Shown: positions 1-11,349, numbered from the stretch's first letter. The stretch is 64,000 bases of DNA from Budorcas taxicolor (GCF_023091745.1 NC_068926.1:68012001-68076000); one strand, 5' to 3'. Numbers and translations: made by a program. Notes: generated by a model from the sequence alone, not told the origin.

Positions 1-145
1 GTCCTCAACTTTCTACCTACAAATTCTAACTCATATTCTGCCACTTCGCATCACCTCTACCCCTTCCTCTTTAGCCACAGTAGTCATGGATATCAACTGG
101 ATGACAACATGAGCTTCACTCTGCCTCCTGTGATCCACTCTCTCT

Positions 146-440
146 GTGAAAGTGAATGTCACTCAGTCATGTCCAACTCTTTGTGACTCCATGGACTATG
201 GTCAGAATACTGGAGTGGGTAGCCATTCGCTTCTCCAGCGGATCTTCCCAACCCAAGGATCTAACTCGGGTCTCCCGCATTGCAGGTGCATTCCTTACCA
301 GCTGAGCCACAGGGGAAGCCCAAGAACACTGGAGTGGGTCACCCATCCATTCTCCAGTGGATCTTCCCGACCCAGGAATCGAACCAGGGTCTCCTGCATT
401 GCAGGTGGATTCTTTACCAGCTGAGCTACCAGGGAAGCCA
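146..440 (-). mobile_element. Bov-tA SINE with two tandem tRNA-like heads
   Basis: Antisense ruminant SINE. It reads from a shortened Bov-A body (GTGTCCGACTC-like motif near 168) into a tRNA-Glu-like head ending with the complement of CCCTGTGGCTCAGCTGG near 300-320. A second head follows immediately and ends at AGCTACCAGGGAAGCC (425-440). Each head shows a B-box-like GAACC/TAACTCGGGT segment. The body lacks most of the usual central Bov-A sequence. The same two-headed layout occurs at 60331-60629. Non-coding, with no clear target-site duplication. Confidence 0.88.
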
Positions 441-519
441 GAATGATTTTTAAATAATATAAATTAGATCATGCAGTTCCCCATTTGAAAACTGCTTAAG
501 GCTTCCCTCTGCACAAAGC

Positions 520-730
520 GCTTCCCTGGTGGTTCAGATGGTAAAGCGTCTGTCTGCAATGCAGGAGACCCGGGTTCAATCCTTGGGTTGGGAAGATCCC
601 CTGGAGAAGGAAATGGCAGCCCACTCCAGTATTCTTGCCTGGAAAATCCCATGGACGGTGGAGCCTGATAGGCTACTGTCCATGGGGTCACAAAGAGTCA
701 GACACGACTGAGCAACTTCACTTTTACTTT
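520..730 (+). mobile_element. Bov-tA SINE
   Basis: Sense copy. The tRNA-Glu-derived head starts GCTTCCCTGGTGGTTCAGA, with the A-box in this segment and the B-box GGTTCAATCC near 574. It is followed by the Bov-A body with GGCAGCCCACTCCAGTATTC and the tail GACACGACTGAGCAACTTCA. Flanks CTGCACAAAG (509-518) and TTTGCAAAAAG (729-738) could be a decayed target-site duplication, but the match is imperfect. Confidence 0.92.
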
Positions 731-740
731 GCAAAAAGTA

Positions 741-1084
741 TAAAAATACAAAGCCTCTACCACGTCCTGCAAGGCCATACATCATCTAGCCTCTACTTTT
801 CACCCTCATCTCTTACCATACTTTTCTTTAACTGTGGCCAGACCTGCCTTCTTATGCTTCCTTCATGACCTCAGTGGTTACAGTTATGTCTGCCTGGAAA
901 TCTCTTCCTCCAGAGTAGGTATTCCTTCTCAATATTTTGAGTCTCTTTTCAAATATAAATAGCAAGTCCTCAAGGAGTACTCCTGAACAAAATCAACTCC
1001 CCACTCCAAATTCACTATATATTCTCTTGTTTTCTTCAAGCCACATCCACATATTATGGTTTGAAAATGAATTATTTACTCATT
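741..1084. other. Unassigned sequence
   Basis: No ORF of interest, no RNA gene and no repeat that I can name. It is pyrimidine-rich around 780-1020, and parts (CCTTCTTATGCTTCC onward) vaguely resemble the 3' region of L2, which would fit with the L2-like end that follows. Confidence 0.4.
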
Positions 1085-1215
1085 TGATCACTATGTCACC
1101 CAACAGATTCTAAGGTCTAGAGAGTGATATCTGTATCGCTCACCACTCTAAGTCCAGTACTTCAAACAGGTCCCAACATATTAAGTACTCATTAAATATT
1201 CATTCAATGAATCAC
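1085..1215 (+). repeat. L2-like LINE 3' end (fossil)
   Basis: The decayed order 'start of a charge/interval sentence', then TATTAAGTACTCATTAAAT and TTCATTCAATGAATCA, resembles the L2 3' terminus (tag-GTGCTCAATAAATATTTG-TTGAATGAA). Highly diverged, so the family call is tentative. Confidence 0.5.
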
Positions 1216-1321
1216 TGAATTTAATGCTAGCCATAAAATAAGATTAAATAGACAGAATTTCCTTTAGCAATAAAATTTTCAGCACAGCATTTACTCATTT
1301 ACTAAAGGATTTGAGCAAGCT

Positions 1322-1410
1322 TCAGGAGATGGTGAAGAACAGGGAAGCCTGGCGTGCTGCAGTCCATGGGGTCACTAAGAGTCAGACACGACTAAGCGAC
1401 TGAACAACAC
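1322..1410 (+). mobile_element. BovB LINE 3'-terminal fragment
   Basis: Only the last ~90 bp of BovB are present: the GAGATGGTGAAGAACAGGGA-type segment, GCCTGGCGTGCTGCAGTCCA, AGAGTCAGACACGACTAAGC and the terminal GACTGAACAACAC. This is a short 5'-truncated insertion or remnant with no coding capacity beyond a few codons of the RT C-terminus. Confidence 0.85.
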
Positions 1411-2539
1411 TTGGAAATACCTTCAGATCTGAAAGATACACTCTCCCAAGTAATGCCAGAAGGAGCTTTTCCCCTTAAATCAGTACTACGCTCTGGCCTA
1501 AGTCTGAAAATGCTTAAGTGAAAAAATATAAGCTTCTGAAATATAATTATTGTCCAATAATGTTTTTTAGTGCAAGAACTTCAGTACTATCAATTTCTAT
1601 TTTCATTTGTATTAAAGAGAATTTTTTGTTACCTAAAAATGGGTGGATAAAACGATCTTTAGATAGTTTAATAAATAAATTAAAAACACTTTGAAAACCT
1701 TAGATGAAGTACAAATCACTTGTCAAAAGTACAATCTTATTTGTCAAAACATGAAAATGAGAAAAGAGAAGACACAGAAATAACAGGCTCAGAGCTGCCA
1801 AACTGACAGGCTGTCTTAAGTGAGATAGTCAAAACATTCATATGCTAATTTTTTAAAGTGCTGTCTATCTGGCCATTGATATAAAAACAAGACAGGGCTT
1901 TTTCTTCCAACTTCAAGAGTACATGAATGGGCCAGATAGTGGACACTGATTACCAAATTAAGGAACAGCAGTTAAGATCGTAAAGAATTTTCTGTTTATT
2001 CTGAATGCACATATAAGACAAAAACTAACTTGCATGAAAGGTATTTCAGAAGATCCACCTCCCACAGAAACACTCTTATCATCTAACACAATTACTGGTA
2101 GTGTTCTGCACACAGGACACAGTACAAAAGATGACTGTCCACGTTAGTAGCTGGGATTAGCTATACATTGTAAATGGCAAAGGTTGAACAGCAAATAACT
2201 ACCAAAGTAAGTTAAAAGGTTAAACCAAAATGTACCAACAATATTTTAAATTATTTTCCTTTTTCATTTAGTATCTTAAAGTGTTTTCAGGTTCACCTTT
2301 CTACTCAGTAGTCCTCTCTCTTACAACACTAACAATTCTAAACAAAAGAGCACCTCCTTGAAATGCTCCGTTCACTGGGCTTATGAATCTATCATCCTCA
2401 AATCTATTAGCAAATCAAATCAAATCTATCATCAAATCAAAACCCACTTCCTGGGATGCTACACAAATCCAGTCTAGAAATATTACTGAAGTTTTGTTCA
2501 AATTTGCTTTGGTAAGAATGCTAATGTTTCCAGACTTAG
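1411..2539. other. Unassigned AT-rich sequence
   Basis: About 1.1 kb without recognisable repeats, RNA genes or credible coding sequence. I see nothing functional in it. Ancient repeats too decayed to recognise by eye may be present. Confidence 0.5.
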
Positions 2540-2654
2540 ATTCAGATGTTCTGCTGCTAAAAAAGAAGGTGACACATACTGTATGGTTCCATTTATGCAA
2601 AATGTCCAGAACAGGCAAATTTGTAGAGACAGAAAGTCAACTGGTGAGTGGTTG

Positions 2655-2722
2655 CCAGGGTTGGGCGGGGGAGGGGTGGGGAGTGGGGGGCTGGAGAGGG
2701 AAGGGGGAGTTGGGGAGCGGTT
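2655..2722 (+). repeat. G-rich low-complexity tract (potential G-quadruplex)
   Basis: Contains runs GGGCGGGGG, GGGG, GGGG, GGGGGG and later GGG/GGGGG and GGGG, separated by 1-5 bases. That is more than the four G-runs needed for an intramolecular quadruplex. It lies in the L1M 3' UTR, whose G-rich segment is known to have this tendency. Confidence 0.85.
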
Positions 2723-2870
2723 AGGAGACAGGAAGAATGGCTGCTAATGGGTATTTCTTTGGAGATAGATGGAAATGATTTAGAATTGTATAGTGGTTAC
2801 ACAACTTACTGAATAAAAGAAAAACCACTAAATTATACACCCTTAAAAGGGTAAACTTTATGGTATGTAG

Positions 2871-2951
2871 GGACTTCCCAGGTGGTCCAGTGGCTAAAAC
2901 TCTGTGTTCCCACTGCAGGGGGCCCGGCTTCGATCCCTGATCAGGGAATTA
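2871..2951 (+). mobile_element. CHR-type SINE (truncated head)
   Basis: Begins GGACTTCCCAGGTGGTCCAG and runs through the GGGGGCCCGGCTTCGATCCC B-box region to GATCAGGGAATTAG, then stops. This is the tRNA-derived head of the artiodactyl CHR family. It is flanked by AAACTTTATGGTATGTAG (2853-2870) and the same 18 bases at 2953-2970, a target-site duplication made in the L1M tail. Confidence 0.82.
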
Positions 2952-2971
2952 GAAACTTTATGGTATGTAGT

Positions 2972-3188
2972 TATTCCCTGGTGGCTCAGATGGTAAAGCG
3001 TCTGCCTGTAATGCGGGAGACCCAGGTTCAATCCCTGGGTTGGGAAGATCCCCTGGAGAAGAAAGAAAATGGCAACCCACTCCAGTACTCATGCCTGGAA
3101 AATTCCATGGATGGAGAAGCCTGGTGGGCTACAGTCCATGGGGTCGCAAAGAGTTGGACACGACTGAGCAACTTCACTTCACTTTCAC
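2972..3188 (+). mobile_element. Bov-tA SINE
   Basis: Nearly complete sense copy: ATTCCCTGGTGGCTCAGATG head, GGTTCAATCC B-box, CCCACTCCAGTACTCATGCC body, and ACTTCACTTCACTTTCAC tail. It lies between TTATGGTATGTA at 2959-2970 and again at 3189-3200, so it inserted next to the CHR copy at the same target sequence, giving three copies of the site. Confidence 0.93.
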
Positions 3189-3447
3189 TTATGGTATGTA
3201 AAAAGTATCACAATAAAGCCTTATTTTTTAAAAAAGTGATCAGTTTTCCCCAATTCACAGAAAATTTCAGTTCAGTTGCTCAGTTGTGTCAGACTCTTTG
3301 CAACCCCATGAACCGCAGCACGCCAGGCCACCCTGTCCATCACCAGCTCCTGGAATCCACCCAAACCCATGTCCATTGAGTCGATGATGCCATCCAACCA
3401 TCTCATCCTCTGTCGTCCCCTTCTCCTGCCCTCAATCCTTCCCAGCA

Positions 3448-3894
3448 TCAGGGTCTTTTCAAATGAGAAGAGGTCTTTTCACCTCTTTGCATGAGGTGGC
3501 CAAAGTATTGGAGTTTTAGCTTCAGCATCAGTTCTTCCCAAGAACAACTAGGACTGATCTCCTTTAGGATAGACTGGTTGAATCTCCTTGCTGTCCAAGG
3601 GACTCTCAAGAGTCTTCTCCAACACCACAGTTCAAAACCATCAGTTCTTTGGCGCTCAGCTTGCTTCACAGTCCAACTCTCACATCCATACATGACCACT
3701 GGAGAAACCATAGCCTTGACTAGATGGACCTTTGTTGACAAAGTAATGTCTCTGCTTTTCAAAATGCGGTCTAGGTTGGTCATAACTTTCCTTCCAAGGA
3801 GTAAGCGTCTTTTAATTTCATGGCTGCAATCACTATCTGCAGTGATTTTGGAGCCCAAAAGACAAAGTCCACTGTTTCCCCATCTATTTGCCAT
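3448..3894 (-). pseudogene. BovB reverse transcriptase C-terminal fragment
   Basis: 148-codon open frame in the frame following the shift described for the YADD fragment. It shows the family signatures GSKITADSDCSHEIKRR, NLDRILKSRDITL, VMYGCESWTVK and LQYFGHLMQR. These belong to the C-terminal half of the BovB protein, downstream of the palm. It ends early with LKRP instead of the arginine-rich end. A dead LINE remnant rather than a gene. Confidence 0.88.
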
Positions 3895-4070
3895 GAAGTG
3901 ATGGGACCAGATGCCATGATCTTCGTTTTCTGAATGCTGAGCTTTAAGCCAACTTTTTCACTCTCCTCTTTCACTTTCATCAAGAGGCTCCTTAGTTCTT
4001 CTTCACTTTCTGCCATAAGGGTGGTGTCATCTGCATATCTGAGGTTATTTATATTTCTCCCAGCAATCAC
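3780..4070 (-). pseudogene. BovB reverse transcriptase fragment (YADD region)
   Basis: 96-codon open frame. It starts close to the truncation point and reads NINNLRYADDTTLMAES, the RT palm motif C (YADD at about residues 13-16) with both catalytic aspartates intact. It then continues into the SLLMKVKEESEKVGLKLS thumb-side sequence. Near residue 68 the frame departs from the family sequence (VDFVFWAPKS), because a deletion shifts the frame, and the last 25 residues are out-of-frame. Non-functional: endonuclease and most of the RT are missing. Confidence 0.9.
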
Positions 4071-4080
4071 AGAAAATTTA

Positions 4081-5224
4081 AGTTAATATATAATTCTCTT
4101 TATTTAAAACTCTTCCTCTCATAAATTTTTAACTCTTTGGCATGAGCTATCATTCTCCTTCTAGCATCAGACAACAAAAATAAAAATTCATCAGACTGAC
4201 ATCAGCATGGAAAGTTGAGAGAACAGATCAACAACATTCTCGGTTGAATGAGTTATTTTATTCATGGACATGTGCTGATGATATTAATTTATTGTAACCA
4301 TTTTCTATAATTATCATCTATAGAGTATCTAAAAGATAAAATATGTCAATATTTCACATTATTCTACTAAGAACACCATGGCTCTATATGGTATCTTGTT
4401 TAGACACATTAGAGCAAATGAAACAGAACAAAGCTGAAAAGGCCAAATAAAGATGAAACTAACCTTTATAACAATATATGCTAGCCTAATATGGTTCATC
4501 TGTGACTACAAACTCTTAAAAAAAAAAAATAACCTGTACACAAACTTTTCTGACTGCCTCCAAAAAATAGATGGAAAGGTTGTTTCCTATAATTCTCACC
4601 AACTTTAGCATCACTAACTCAAAGATAAGATTTTTAAATTCCAATCCTAAAACACAGTGACTATTCCGTGTCAGAATCAGTTCCAACTGAAGAAAAAGAA
4701 ATCTTAAAAAAAAAACCCTCTGCTTCCTGAAGTAGTCAGATCTTAATGACAAGTAACAGTCACAATTTTCACACCTGCCAAGTGTAATGCTACTTATTTT
4801 ATTGTACTCTCACTTATTCTATATCTTAGTCAACTTACTTAGACTTTCTACATATAAAATGTTTCTACATATATAACATATAAATGTTATATTTATATAT
4901 AAATTTATATATAAATGTTTCTACATATAAAATATTTTGCCTTAATTTTATATAAAATCTTGCTTAAAGTTTTACCTCAAAAAGCTTAGAGTAAAATTCT
5001 AAATAATAATAAAAATGCATTTAAATGGATAAGGGACCTGGGTCTGAGGACTGAGAAACAGAGGGAGGATGAAAGGATGAAAGGAAAGGAAGAAAGATAA
5101 TAAATTCATCCAAAAAGCAAAACCTAGGAGATTTTAGCTTGAAGATAGTATGGACTTCATTTAAACTTATATGTAAAAACTACTGAAATGGGTGAGACAA
5201 TTTGAAAAATTCCAGATATATCTA
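4081..5224. other. Unassigned AT-rich sequence
   Basis: No gene or named repeat recognised. At 4850-4945 there is an imperfect local duplication of TTTCTACATATA-type sequence with TATATA runs. The rest is ordinary AT-rich DNA. Confidence 0.5.
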
Positions 5225-5225
5225 A

Positions 5226-5358
5226 GACTATTTTTTTTTATTCTTTTTTTTTTGTATAGTTTATTTTTTTAACTTTAAAATCTTTAATTCTTACATGTGT
5301 TCCCAAACATGAACCCCCCTCCCACCTCCCTCCCCATAACATCTCTGTGACTATTTTT
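5226..5358 (-). mobile_element. L1-BT-like LINE fragment with target-site duplication
   Basis: Short antisense insertion beginning with a T-rich tail (complement of poly-A), followed by TTCTTACATGTGTTCCCAA and ACCCCCCTCCCACCTCCCTC. The second segment is characteristic of the bovine L1 3' UTR. The 10-mer GACTATTTTT lies on both sides (5226-5235 and 5349-5358), consistent with a very short 5'-truncated L1 insertion of about 115 bp. Confidence 0.72.
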
Positions 5359-6772
5359 CAATAACTTTCTCAATAATCTCCCCAGAAATAGAAGTTCTAA
5401 TACAAACCAGGATTTGGTAAAGACAGAAACATCAAAAGATATGTTACTAAATAAGAGGCTTTAATCTTTTTTAAAGGTCAGTTTCTGAAAGGTAATACTG
5501 AAATATTCACCCCATTAATAAAAGGGTAGTCTTATTTCACCAGGTCATTAATGCATCATGTATCCCAGTAAAAGATTATTAAAAGCCACAAAGATCTCCT
5601 ACATGTGTGTGTGTGTTTTGACAGAGGGAGGTGGAAGTGGTAAGCGGTTTAGCTTGGGAGTTTTTATATTCCTACTCCAAATCTTACTCTTTTTTTCTAA
5701 CACAGAATCTAAAGAAAGTAAGTGGAACCTGACACAAACTGCCTTGCCCTCCAACCTTTCTCTCAAAGTGCCACCTACTTACCTCTTCCAGGTCAGGTCA
5801 AGTCCACTCATACTCCAAGATCAGTTTCTGTTTTTTGCAGAAAATATATATTAGCAAGCTCATTTCTTGTTACTATTGTTGTTCCGTATTAGCAACGTAA
5901 TCAATTATCTTATGTTTAATCCTCAATCTCCTTATCCAATCACTTGGTACCTACTCCTTATCCAGGTTTTTTCTTCCCTGTCTCTGACTACTCAGAAATC
6001 TCACCCAAAGCCTGGCTCTTGCCCTCATGAACAACTTGATACCTGACCTATATATTGTCTGACTCTGATCTGCTGGGTGTATCTTCTGTTCTGGACTGTC
6101 CTCTGCTCTCAAACAGCCCAGACTTGGTTGTAGCTATTAATTTCAAGGTTGTCCTTTCAGGAAATGTTCCTTGTCCTATGGAGGAGGAATACGGAAGCGG
6201 AGGAATATGTTCATTGAAAAAAGACATTAAATAACAAACAAATTTTCTTATGTGGTTAAAAGAATTAAAAAAATTAAGTTTTACCACAATTTAAAAAATT
6301 TGAAAATAAAACAAAACAAATACAGAAGTGAACCTCAGACTATATGGGAAAATAATAGCTCTCTGATGAGACCCCTAAAAAGAAATACAAATAAGATTAT
6401 CAGGATAAAAGCTGAATAAATGAAAGAAGCCAGGTCAGAGTTGAACTATATTAACATGAAGGTTTTAGATTTAGGATGTTTAAGTCCAGAGATAAGGTCA
6501 CAGGTAAAGGTTGATTATGGTGAGATACTTTTTTGTTAAACTAGTTGTAATTATAAAGTTAAAATATATTATGGTAAAATGTGAAGATAGAAGACTACAA
6601 AATAAAAAATTTAACTTCTCCTTCCCATTACTGCCTGAACTGTTCCATGCATATTCAAACATTTTTTTCAACTCACATGGTAACACTTTACATATGGACT
6701 TGTAACTTGTTTCTTCAGCCGAAAGAAGATCTATGACATGTCATGCGCTACCTCCACTAATTTATAATGGCT
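5359..6772. other. Unassigned sequence
   Basis: About 1.4 kb with no recognised repeat or credible exon. Short ORFs here (for example 5558-5854 plus, 98 codons) have no family features that I recognise and start downstream of a TGTGTG run. Confidence 0.5.
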
Positions 6773-7110
6773 ACAGTCTCTTGGACTGCAAGGAGATCCA
6801 ACCAGTCCATTCTGAAGGAGATCAGCCCTGGGATTTCTTTGGAGGGAATGATGCTGAAGCTGAAACTCTAGTACTTTGGCCACCTCATGCAAAGAGCTGA
6901 CTCACTGGAAAAGACTCTGATGCTGGGATTGGAGGCAGGAGGAGAAGGGGACGACAGAGGATGAGATGGCTGGATGGCATCACTGACTCAATGGACGTGA
7001 GTCTGAGTGAACTCCAGGAGTTGGTGATGGACAGGGACGCCTGGTGTGCTGTGATTCACAGGGTCGCAAAGAGTCGGACACAACTGAGCGACTTAACTGA
7101 CTGACTGACA
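6773..7110 (+). mobile_element. BovB LINE 3' end
   Basis: Sense copy truncated within the RT C-terminal region (TCTCTTGGACTGCAAGGAGA), continuing GAAGGAGATCAGCCCTGGG, TTTGGCCACCTCATGCAAAG, GAGAAGGGGACGACAGAGGA and ending AGAGTCGGACACAACTGAGC plus CTGACTGACTGAC. Frame is not maintained, so no protein fragment is annotated. Target-site duplications not evident. Confidence 0.92.
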
Positions 7111-9009
7111 TTATATTCAAAATACAATAATTAATCATTGAGAGTATCTGTAGTAAGAGAAACTCATTCACCATTTGGATATCCCACCAGCTGTTCAAGC
7201 ACATTAGAATACATACAAACGGGCCCCATAAGGCTGAAGAATTTATATCTCTCACAAATTTCGAGGTGATGCTGCTCCTGTCTAAAGACTACACTTTAAG
7301 AATTACTAGGCAATGAATAGTTGATCTGCTCTGATAATTTGAGAAAACAAGCAGAAAGAGACAACAGTGGAATAGGTTAAACTCCCGTCAACTGGCATGG
7401 CAAAGATATAAGAACTTCCAAATTCAGTTATCATAGAAGGTGACTTGGGATATCTTGCTGGTACCTTACCCAGGAAGACTGCCTGGAGGCAAGAGGATTC
7501 CAGTAGCAGGGGGCTTTAGAGTGTATCACTAGAGGTGGACCCTCAGAGAGGCTGGAAGAGACAGAACTGGAACTTAGTTTCTCATATTAAGAAACTGCAA
7601 TGGAGACGTTCCTAAAGGGCCCTTCAAAATAATCATACATGTGCCTCCATAAGAGAACTAGCATTTGGACACCTGCCAATGGACACCAGAGAAACTGCAA
7701 CAATCAACACTGAGTGAGCTACAACTGGACCAGTTAAGTGAGACATTAAACTCTTTACACTTCCTTCCTTCTAACTCACTGGGAGAGCTAGAGATCCAGA
7801 AGAGGTAGAGAAATTTTTCGTTTTAATAAATTTATTTATTTTAATTGGAAAATTTTTTTCATGATGAAGCCTGAGCCACTGGCTTTGGACAAAGGGGACG
7901 GGAAGAACTTTAAACTGGATATACTATTGGAGTTTTAAACTGGAATTTTTTAAATATTCTAAAGTATACACAAAGTTATGGAACTGAGAATCTGCTCAAA
8001 AAGAGGGGTTTCACAGAACATGGTTAGGGAAGTGATTACAGGAAAACAAAGCCATATCATGCTTGTAGCTCCAAAGGTGGTTAAGGGAGCCAGATGCTAA
8101 TTTATCATATCAGCATCTTCATTTTCCTGATTATGTGTCTATCTTTTACAGTCTCTTGATGATGCTTACTTTTCAATTTAGTTTAGGAAAGATTTTCCCT
8201 ATCTATGAAAAAGACTAAATTAGTGTATGGTAAGATTTTGTTGGCCTTCATTTGCTCACTTCAAAAGAGAGAAAAAAAAATCCTCACGCTTTTATCTTCC
8301 TTAGAACATAATTTAAAATGAAATACCCTTCTTCTCTCTCAGTATCAGAACTTGAATTTCATCTTTACTTTTTCTATTACTATCTCTAAGCTACCCTATT
8401 ATCATTTCATTTTCAACACTGGAAGAGATGATATTTACCCGATGTTGATCCTCCCAGGATTTTTACATCTACCTAACTAAACTACAGCATTCTTCAGTGC
8501 TTTAATATCCTCTTTGAGAACAGAAGGAAGAAATACTACTTGGAAGCCATTTATATTAAGCCAAATTTCAACTCACAAAAGAATCTGAAATGACTTGATA
8601 GTGTGGTCTTTTATAGACTTCACACCAGATGCTTTCCATTTTATAGACTCCCCCAAATTTCTTACTGTTGTTGTGTGCCTCTGTGTCCAATGATCATATA
8701 TAATCAGCCGAACCATAAAACATCATAGATTTACATTTCTGGTTACTGACTTAGGTTTACAAACTTTGGTTTCTCTCATTCGGGAGAAAAAATTCTTCTT
8801 CAGCTGTCTTACTGAAACACAATCACTAGAGTAAACTCTATACGTAAGAAAATCGCAGGAATACATCAGGTCAGATATAAATAGTGAGAAGAAAACCAGA
8901 AGCTAACTTTTAATTTTTAAAAGCATATATCTAAATGCTAGAAGTGGTCAATTAACCAAGCTTATAATAGGTACAAAGTAAGTCTTATTTGAGGATGCTT
9001 ATGTTAGCC
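7111..9009. other. Unassigned sequence
   Basis: Nothing gene-like is supported. A short TTTATTTATTTTAATTGG near 7830 resembles a bovine L1 3' UTR word but is too short to call. 7440-8090 has an LTR-like feel (for example repeated GGACACCAGAGAAACTGC-type segments), but I cannot name a family. Confidence 0.4.
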
Positions 9010-9525
9010 AGGGTTAGCTTTAGCTTCAGGGACTAGATAACTCAAAATAACAGTGGCTTATCTAAGACAGAAATTTAACTTTCTCCTATATAAACAAAGT
9101 GCAGAGATTATAAGTTCAAGGCTGACATTATGTTCCCTATCCTCAAGAATCCATTCCCTCTCTGGCCTTCTCTCATCTTTAATACATACTTTCAGTACAG
9201 TTCAGTTCAAATAGCTACTTAACCACCAGCCAGTATCTACATTCCATCCAACAGGAAGGAGAATAAGACAGGAAGAAAGCACATCTCTCCCTATAAAGGT
9301 GTCCTAGGAACTGTACTAGACACTTCGGATTACACCCCACGGACCAGAATTTAGTTTTATGAATACACCCTAGCTATGAGTCTGGGTAGTCTTTATTCGA
9401 GGTGGCAAAAGGTCCAGTTAATAACTGCAGAGCACACTGCACAGGAAAAAAAAGGAAGTAAATACTGGGGAAGAGCTAGCAATTTCTGCCTCAGTGATGA
9501 TCGCGTTTTGTTGTATCTGAACACC
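9010..9525 (+). repeat. Ancient interspersed repeat, possibly L1M/L1ME 3' UTR
   Basis: The ordered landmarks AACAGTGGCTTATCTAAG, a tract with ACAGGAAGGAGAATAAGACA, GGTAGTCTTTATTCGAGGTG and TACTGGGGAAGAGCTAGCAA follow a repeat seen across placental mammals. Strongly diverged. I am not sure of the family name. Confidence 0.5.
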
Positions 9526-9617
9526 AGGACTTAGCTTGCCACCTCAGGCAAGTCAATTTACATTTTCTCAATCAAAAGTTTCCCAGTTTCTGGCATGAAG
9601 AATATCAACTAGAAAAA

Positions 9618-9860
9618 TGTAAAGCATACAAACTTTAAAGTTAGAGTATGAATACATTCTAGGATCTAAAGTACAGCAGGTCATTATAGTTAATAATACT
9701 GTATTATATAAATGAAGGTTGCTAAGACAGTAAATCTTAAATGTGGTCATCACAAGAAAAAAATGGTAGTCACATGACCTATGGTGGTTATCATTTTGCA
9801 GTATATGTTTTTATACAACGTTATATGTCAATTATACCTCAATAAAGCTGGGCAGGAGGA
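9618..9860 (+). mobile_element. L1M LINE 3' end
   Basis: CATACAAACTTTAAAGTTA, GTACAGCAGGTCATTATAG, AATACTGTATTATATAAA, TAAATGTGGTCATCACA and TATGTCAATTATACCTCAA run in the order of the L1MA-type 3' UTR, ending in AATAAAGCTGGG. Upstream parts are not recognisable here. Confidence 0.78.
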
Positions 9861-11349
9861 GAAAAAAGGCTGAAAATACAGGGCTATACTGAGAAAGCCA
9901 AGAGATTCTTAGAGGCGGCAGTAAATTTCCCAAAGATGTTAGACAGCATTTGAACGAGAGAAGGATATAAAACAATGCTGATCTGATCTGTTTTTTCCTT
10001 CCCCTTGAGATCTTTCCTCCGTGTTGCAGGTACAGGCATCAAAAAATTCCACTGTAAAGCATCAGTGATGTATAAAAAATGGCATACCAAGCAAAAGTAA
10101 TAAATCTAAAGAAAGCATACAGAGCACCAAGAATGTGAAATGTGATTTGGCACTAAGACTCGCACAGAGCAGCACAGTGTGTGATTAATCCTCATGGCCA
10201 CATTTACATCTCTAATTTGCTCATATAAATGCATTAAGCCAGATGGTTTTAGAGACTAGCACTCTGCATATACTCGTGGGTCAGCACCCACATCTTCTAT
10301 ACTTGATGGGTGCCCAGACTTTGACAGGACACACCCCTTACCCTTCAGCAGTTTCCTAACATAACCCCTTTATTCTTAATTTTCCCCACTTCCCATAATC
10401 AGCATTCTCACATCCAATATTCACTTATGCCAACATCTGCTGTAATGTTGCTAAGCAATATATTAGGAGGACATGAAGAGACAACTGTCACTTTCACTTA
10501 GAACACATCAGAAAGACAGTTTTGAAAATGGGGATTTTATTTTGTGAAAAATTAACACCCCCCTACCAAAAATAGGAATTACATATTTTACTAGCATAAA
10601 TCCTATTCCATCTTTTAAAGAAAAATTCACACCAATAACTGATATTCTCAAATATCCAATAAAAATTCCCAAACCAAAGCTTTTATTTGTGAAATTTTAA
10701 TACTGATTTTCAATTATTATAATAACTCTACACTTACTGATCTGTTGGCATCTTGCTCCAACCAGACACATCATGTGAGCCTATTCAGTAAGGCAGCTGT
10801 GGTAGCAATTTGATTCTAGGCAAATAATATACTGTTCAATATGGTCATTTTCTTCTATCTCAAGTGCCATCAATTAACGGACCATCAATTAGTCTTCAGT
10901 ACAGAACTGTCATGTTAGGAACTATACATGACAAGCAGATATAAAATAAAGATACCCCTGAAGCATTCACAAGCTTAGGATTTGGGTCATAACCTAAAAA
11001 GAAAGTAATCTCAAAGAGCTCAGAAAAGACCTGTTTACTTTAGAGACATAGGGTACAAAGTAAGAATGCTACGAAAATACGATGGTGTGTTCAAAAGAAA
11101 GACATCTTTGAAGATGCGGGGATGACTAGGAGGACTACAGACACAATTCTCTGAGAAGAAGCTGAACCCCCTTACTAAACCTGCAGGTGCTCTAGAAACA
11201 GTGGGTGCGGCTGGGGTGGGGGCAGGTATCTTAAGGTTCACAACGCAACTAGGAGAGGCCCAGGGTGCAATCGCAACACCCACCGGATTAACCTATTTGA
11301 ATCATGGCAAAAGCTATTTAAATCAGCAATATCAGGGAAATATAAATAG
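9861..11349. other. Unassigned sequence
   Basis: About 1.5 kb with no recognised repeat, RNA gene or coding region. GC rises around 11160-11290, where a short two-strand pair of ORFs exists. Neither resembles a known protein. Confidence 0.5.

Larger units (their letters stand above)
2540..3221 (+). mobile_element. L1M LINE 3' UTR, interrupted by CHR and Bov-tA
   Basis: The order TGTATGGTTCCATTTATGCA, AATGTCCAGAACAGGCAAAT, GTGAGTGGTTGCCAGGG, GGCTGCTAATGGGTA, CTAAATTATACACCCTTAAA and TTTATGGTATGTA is the classic L1MA/L1MB-type 3' UTR. The final piece resumes at about 3201 (AAAGTATCACAATAAAGCC), after two SINE insertions that each used the TTATGGTATGTA site. The 2655-2720 segment is an unusually long guanine-rich tract, expanded relative to the usual G-rich spacer of this UTR. 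Confidence 0.82.
3255..4080 (-). mobile_element. BovB LINE, 5'-truncated, with target-site duplication
   Basis: Antisense BovB (RTE clade), body 3268-4066, reading from its 3' end (TTCAGTTGCTCAGTTGTGTC) up to the RT palm region at about 4066 (complement of ATTGCTGGGAGAAATAT). The flanks TCACAGAAAATTT at 3255-3267 and 4067-4079 are a perfect 13-bp duplication, so the copy inserted already truncated, as target-primed reverse transcription predicts. Two overlapping remnants of the RT reading frame are described separately. Confidence 0.93.

Noticed and set aside
520..600. tRNA-like segments with A- and B-box signatures
   Set aside because: They are heads of Bov-tA or CHR SINEs embedded in a longer element, with a mutated cloverleaf, so they are not tRNA genes.
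2383..2724. 113-codon ORF ending in Gly/Trp-rich sequence
   Set aside because: It runs into the L1M 3' UTR and its G-rich spacer, so the C-terminal part is composition.
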